Shown here piece by piece: positions 6,460-8,829 of a stretch of 8,829 nt of DNA. The DNA lies in contig CAAEKO010000050.1 in the NCBI GenBank assembly GCA_900756545.1, forward strand, positions 1 through 8,829, given 5' to 3'. The notes under the pieces were generated by a model that was given only the letters and a program-made list of their open reading frames with translations, made no database searches and was not told the origin of the DNA. Numbering within the stretch: position 1 is the first letter of the stretch; the number at the start of each line of letters is the position of its first letter. A program made the position numbers and the translations under genes. Source of the DNA: Clostridia bacterium. GTDB taxonomy: Bacteria; Bacillota; Clostridia; UBA1381.

Positions 6460-6488
6460 TTTACTTTTCAATTATACCACGCTATAAT
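6460..6488 (+). promoter_or_regulatory. Promoter of the isomerase/oxidoreductase operon
   Basis: TTTACT (6460-6465, four of six consensus bases) is followed by 17 bases and a perfect TATAAT (6483-6488). The transcription start would be near 6495, giving a leader of under 30 bases to the ATG at 6523. It overlaps the promoter of the divergent AraC gene almost completely. Confidence 0.7.
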
Positions 6489-6499
6489 GATTTTGTAAA
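6471..6499 (-). promoter_or_regulatory. Promoter of the second AraC gene
   Basis: On the minus strand TTTACA (6499-6494, five of six consensus bases) is 17 bases from a perfect TATAAT (6476-6471), which is preceded by TGG and so forms an extended -10. Transcription would start near 6464, leaving a leader of about 55 bases. This is the stronger-looking of the two facing-away promoters. Confidence 0.75.
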
Positions 6500-6522
6500 T
6501 ATGAATTAAAGAGGTGTACATA

Positions 6523-7377
6523 ATGTATAGTTTTCCAATTGGTATTATGCTGGATTCACTAAGGATGGATAATAAAACCGCGATCGAAACAGCGGCTAAA
6601 ATGGGCGCAAAGGGCTTGCAGCTTTATGCTACGAGAGGCGAAAATTCACCTGCAAACCTTGCCGGTGCGAAGCGGCGGGAACTTTTAGACATGGTCAAAT
6701 CCAACGGGCTTTGTTTCTCCGCTCTGTGCGGCGATTTAGGCGAAGGATTTTGGCGTAAGGAACGGAATCCACAGCTGATTGAAGAATCTAAGCGGATTCT
6801 GGAACTGGCAAAGGATTTGGAAACCAATGTGGTGACAACGCATATCGGTGTGATTCCGCGGGACAAAAACCATGAGCGGTATAAAATCATGCAGGAGGCC
6901 TGCTATGAATTGAGCCGGTACGCAGATTCTCTGGATGCGCATTTTGCTATTGAAACCGGCCCGGAAATCGCATTAACGCTGAAAGAATTTTTAGATTCCC
7001 TTAATTCAACAGGCGTTGCGGTCAATCTGGACCCTGCAAATTTCGTTATGGTCACCGGCGATGATCCAGTACAGGCTGTTTATACGCTAAAGGACTATAT
7101 TGTACATACCCATGCGAAGGATGGCCGGCGTCTGTTTGAAAAACTGCCGGAAGTTATTTATGGCGTTACGGAGGAGACAGAGCTTGTCAACGATTGTTCT
7201 TTTGAAGAACTGCCGCTGGGAGAGGGCGATGTAGATTTTGAAAATTATCTGAAAGCGTTAGACGATATTGGTTATAAAGGATTCCTGACCATTGAGCGTG
7301 AGGTGGGCGAAAATCCAGTGAAGGACATTGAAAAAGCGATTGCATTTTTAACTGAAAAGATTAAAGGGGGAAAATAA
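6523..7377 (+). CDS. Xylose-isomerase-like TIM-barrel sugar isomerase/epimerase
   Basis: A 284-residue protein of the sugar (phosphate) isomerase/epimerase family, sharing the AP-endonuclease-2/xylose-isomerase-like barrel fold. Candidate metal ligands fall in the expected order on the barrel strands: E144 in 'FAIETGP', D170 in 'NLDPANF', H197 in 'VHTHAKD' and E258 in 'LTIEREVG'. H107 in 'VTTHIGV' is also conserved in such barrels. These suggest a working metal enzyme acting on a ketose or keto-sugar, such as an epimerase, isomerase or dehydratase. The substrate cannot be read from sequence. An extra segment between H197 and E258 ('EKLPEVIYGVTEETELVNDCSFEEL' region, split around a loop) probably caps the active site. 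The start is ATG at 6523, eight bases after AGAGG; an in-frame GTG at 6514 lies within the ribosome site. It is the first gene of the second operon, one base before the next gene. Confidence 0.88.
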   Translation: MYSFPIGIMLDSLRMDNKTAIETAAKMGAKGLQLYATRGENSPANLAGAKRRELLDMVKSNGLCFSALCGDLGEGFWRKERNPQLIEESKRILELAKDLETNVVTTHIGVIPRDKNHERYKIMQEACYELSRYADSLDAHFAIETGPEIALTLKEFLDSLNSTGVAVNLDPANFVMVTGDDPVQAVYTLKDYIVHTHAKDGRRLFEKLPEVIYGVTEETELVNDCSFEELPLGEGDVDFENYLKALDDIGYKGFLTIEREVGENPVKDIEKAIAFLTEKIKGGK

Positions 7378-7378
7378 A

Positions 7379-8440
7379 ATGAAGAAAAAAATAAAAATTG
7401 GTGTTATCGGTGTAGGTAACATTTCTGGCTGCCATATTGAGGCTTATTTAAAAAACCCGAATGTGGAGCTGTACGCATTCTGTGATATTAACGAGGAACA
7501 GCTGAAAAAACGGGGTGAGCAGTATGAAATCACCCGACTGTATACAGATATCAATGAATTTCTGGCGCTGGACGAAATTGACGCGGTCAGTGTTTGTACA
7601 TGGAATTCAGCTCACGCTGACTGTGCCATTGCTGCGCTGAACGCGGGTAAGCATGTGCTTTGTGAAAAGCCTATGTCTATCAGTAAGGCTAAGGCGGAGG
7701 AAATGAAGGAAGCGGCGGACAAGAACGGAAAGCTTTTGATGATTGGTTTTGTGCGCAGATTTGGCAACGACTGTGTAATCCTAAAAGATTTTATCAGCAC
7801 CGATTACTTTGGTGATTTATATTACGCGAAGGCGACTTACCTGCGCCGTAATGGTAATCCCGGCGGCTGGTTCGGCGATAAATCCCGTTCCGGCGGCGGT
7901 CCGTTAATTGATCTGGGCGTGCATGTCATCGATCTTGTCCGCTATCTGATGGGAAATCCCAAGCCAGTTTCTGTTTACGGCGCTACCTTCCAGAAGCTAT
8001 TTGACCGCAGCAATATTAAAGGTGCAAAGGGGTATGCATCTGTCAGTAAGTCAGAAAAAGACATTTGTGATGTAGAGGACTTGGCAACAGCGATGATTCG
8101 GTTTGATAACGGCGCTGTTTTATCCATTGAGGCCAGCTTTAGCTTGAACATAAAAAAGGATGAAGGAAAAATAGAGCTGTTTGGTACAAAGGGCGGCGCT
8201 AAAATTGATCCTGAGCTGGAAATGTATACGGAGATCAACGATTATTTGGCAGATGTTAATTTGGCACATCCAACAGCGCTTTCGTTTGATAGTTTATTTG
8301 AAAATGAGATCAACCATTATGTAGACTGTGTGATGAACAATACACCATGCCGTGCACCGGCAGAGGATGGTATAGCCTTGATGGCAATTCTTGACGCCGT
8401 ATATGAGTCTGCAAGAACAGGCCATGAAGTTATTCTTTAA
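7379..8440 (+). CDS. Gfo/Idh/MocA-family NAD(P)-dependent oxidoreductase
   Basis: A 353-residue soluble sugar or inositol-type dehydrogenase, a typical length for the family. The N-terminal Rossmann fold (about 4-125) has 'IGVIGVGNISGCHI' as its dinucleotide motif, with S in place of the usual third G/A. D36 ('AFCDIN') at the end of the second strand favours NAD over NADP. 'GKHVLCEKPMS' supplies the catalytic-type K97 of the EKP motif. 'GGPLIDLGVHVIDL' supplies D178 and H182, which complete the family's Lys-Asp-His triad. The C-terminal sheet domain (about 130-353) forms the substrate pocket. It follows the first TIM barrel by one base with AAAGGGGG upstream, and precedes the second by 14 bases. 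Likely reversible oxidation of a sugar hydroxyl to a ketone; the exact substrate is unknown. Confidence 0.92.
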   Translation: MKKKIKIGVIGVGNISGCHIEAYLKNPNVELYAFCDINEEQLKKRGEQYEITRLYTDINEFLALDEIDAVSVCTWNSAHADCAIAALNAGKHVLCEKPMSISKAKAEEMKEAADKNGKLLMIGFVRRFGNDCVILKDFISTDYFGDLYYAKATYLRRNGNPGGWFGDKSRSGGGPLIDLGVHVIDLVRYLMGNPKPVSVYGATFQKLFDRSNIKGAKGYASVSKSEKDICDVEDLATAMIRFDNGAVLSIEASFSLNIKKDEGKIELFGTKGGAKIDPELEMYTEINDYLADVNLAHPTALSFDSLFENEINHYVDCVMNNTPCRAPAEDGIALMAILDAVYESARTGHEVIL

Positions 8441-8454
8441 GCAGGAGGATTGTC

Positions 8455-8829
8455 ATGAAAATAGCAGTCAGTTCATATAGCTTTTCCGGTGTAATGCAGA
8501 CCGGCGAATACAACCAGCTCACGATTATCCAAAAAGCAAAGGATATGGGTTTTGACGCCATTGAATTTGTAGATATTATTCCTAATGACGGAAGTACACC
8601 GGCGGAATACGCGAAAAAGCTTCGGGAGGAATGTCTGCGGGTAGGCCTGCCCATTTCTAATTTTACCTTTGGCGCGGATTTCATTAATTGTTCAGACCAG
8701 AGAACGGAAATAGAAAGAGTGAAGGGTATGATAGATTTGGCGGAAATTCTGGGTGCAAAAAGTGTCCGGCATGACGCTACAGTTGGGAAAGCGGACATAT
8801 CTTTTGACAAAGCACTGCCTGTGCTTGCG
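8455..8829 (+). CDS. Second TIM-barrel sugar isomerase/epimerase-like protein, 3' end cut by window edge
   Basis: The first 125 residues of a protein that continues past the right edge. The start is ATG at 8455, six bases after a perfect AGGAGG. The opening 'MKIAVSSYSFSG' is the first barrel strand typical of sugar phosphate isomerase/epimerase-like proteins. 'AKDMGFDAIEFVD' (residues 28-40) is the second strand, 'LPISNFTF' the third, and 'LAEILGAKSVRHDA' (around residue 100) the fourth. The metal-ligand strands lie beyond the edge, so activity cannot be judged. It is not a copy of the first barrel of the operon: the N-termini and strand motifs differ clearly. It is in the same operon as the oxidoreductase, 14 bases downstream. 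Confidence 0.85.
   Translation, partial: MKIAVSSYSFSGVMQTGEYNQLTIIQKAKDMGFDAIEFVDIIPNDGSTPAEYAKKLREECLRVGLPISNFTFGADFINCSDQRTEIERVKGMIDLAEILGAKSVRHDATVGKADISFDKALPVLA

Noticed and set aside
6409..6471. An N-terminal extension of 21 residues on the second AraC protein, starting at TTG 6471
   Set aside because: The codon lies in the -10 element and upstream of the predicted transcription start; ATG at 6408 has a proper GGAGG site.
8430..8810. A 126-codon minus-strand open frame at the right edge
   Set aside because: It is antisense to the second TIM-barrel gene, which has a perfect AGGAGG site and family motifs; the antisense protein is low-complexity and serine-rich.
1..8829. Mobile element, CRISPR array, tRNA or riboswitch
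   Set aside because: I read both strands for regularly spaced repeats, transposase motifs, terminal inverted repeats, tRNA-like cloverleafs and long structured leaders and found none; the leaders are all too short for a known riboswitch.

Overview
The window looks like the chromosome of a low-to-medium GC Bacillota, most likely an anaerobic Clostridia-type gut or plant-fibre degrader. I infer this from strong AGGAGG-type ribosome binding sites, TTGACA/TATAAT-like promoters, very AT-rich intergenic DNA, and AraC- and MarR-type local regulators. The genus cannot be told from the sequence. There is no CRISPR array, tRNA, rRNA, insertion sequence or phage gene in view.

Layout. (1) 1-430: the start of a minus-strand MarR-family regulator that runs off the left edge. 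It has a textbook promoter and two 14-bp semi-palindromes positioned as operators. (2) 560-1408: a minus-strand AraC-family regulator with an N-terminal cupin, divergent from the next operon. (3) 1553-5533: a tightly overlapping plus-strand operon, uxaB-uxaA-uxaC. It is the complete upper arm of D-galacturonate catabolism: uronate isomerase, tagaturonate reductase and altronate dehydratase, ending at 2-keto-3-deoxygluconate (KDG). (4) 5569-6408: a second minus-strand AraC-family regulator, convergent with uxaC. (5) 6523 to the right edge: a second plus-strand operon with a xylose-isomerase-like TIM barrel, a Gfo/Idh/MocA oxidoreductase and a second, different TIM barrel cut by the right edge.

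How the parts fit. UxaC converts galacturonate to tagaturonate, UxaB reduces that to altronate, and UxaA dehydrates altronate to KDG. The KDG kinase, KDPG aldolase, uptake system and polysaccharide-cleaving enzymes are not in the window. Each operon has its own divergently transcribed AraC-type cupin regulator, so each probably answers its own sugar. The substrate of the second operon cannot be read from sequence. A Gfo/Idh/MocA enzyme between two TIM-barrel isomerase-like proteins is the kind of set used for oxidative handling of unusual sugars or glycosides (3-keto-sugar chemistry, inositol-like routes), and it may feed the hexuronate operon.

The most notable non-coding features are the interpenetrating divergent promoters at 6460-6499; a near-perfect anti-16S ribosome binding site that argues for a TTG start of the first AraC gene; a perfect 16-bp palindrome in the araC-uxaB intergenic region; the paired MarR-operator candidates; and two mutually exclusive hairpins in the uxaC/araC convergence. 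I see no clear evidence of a wholly new system. The second operon is the best candidate for undescribed biochemistry.
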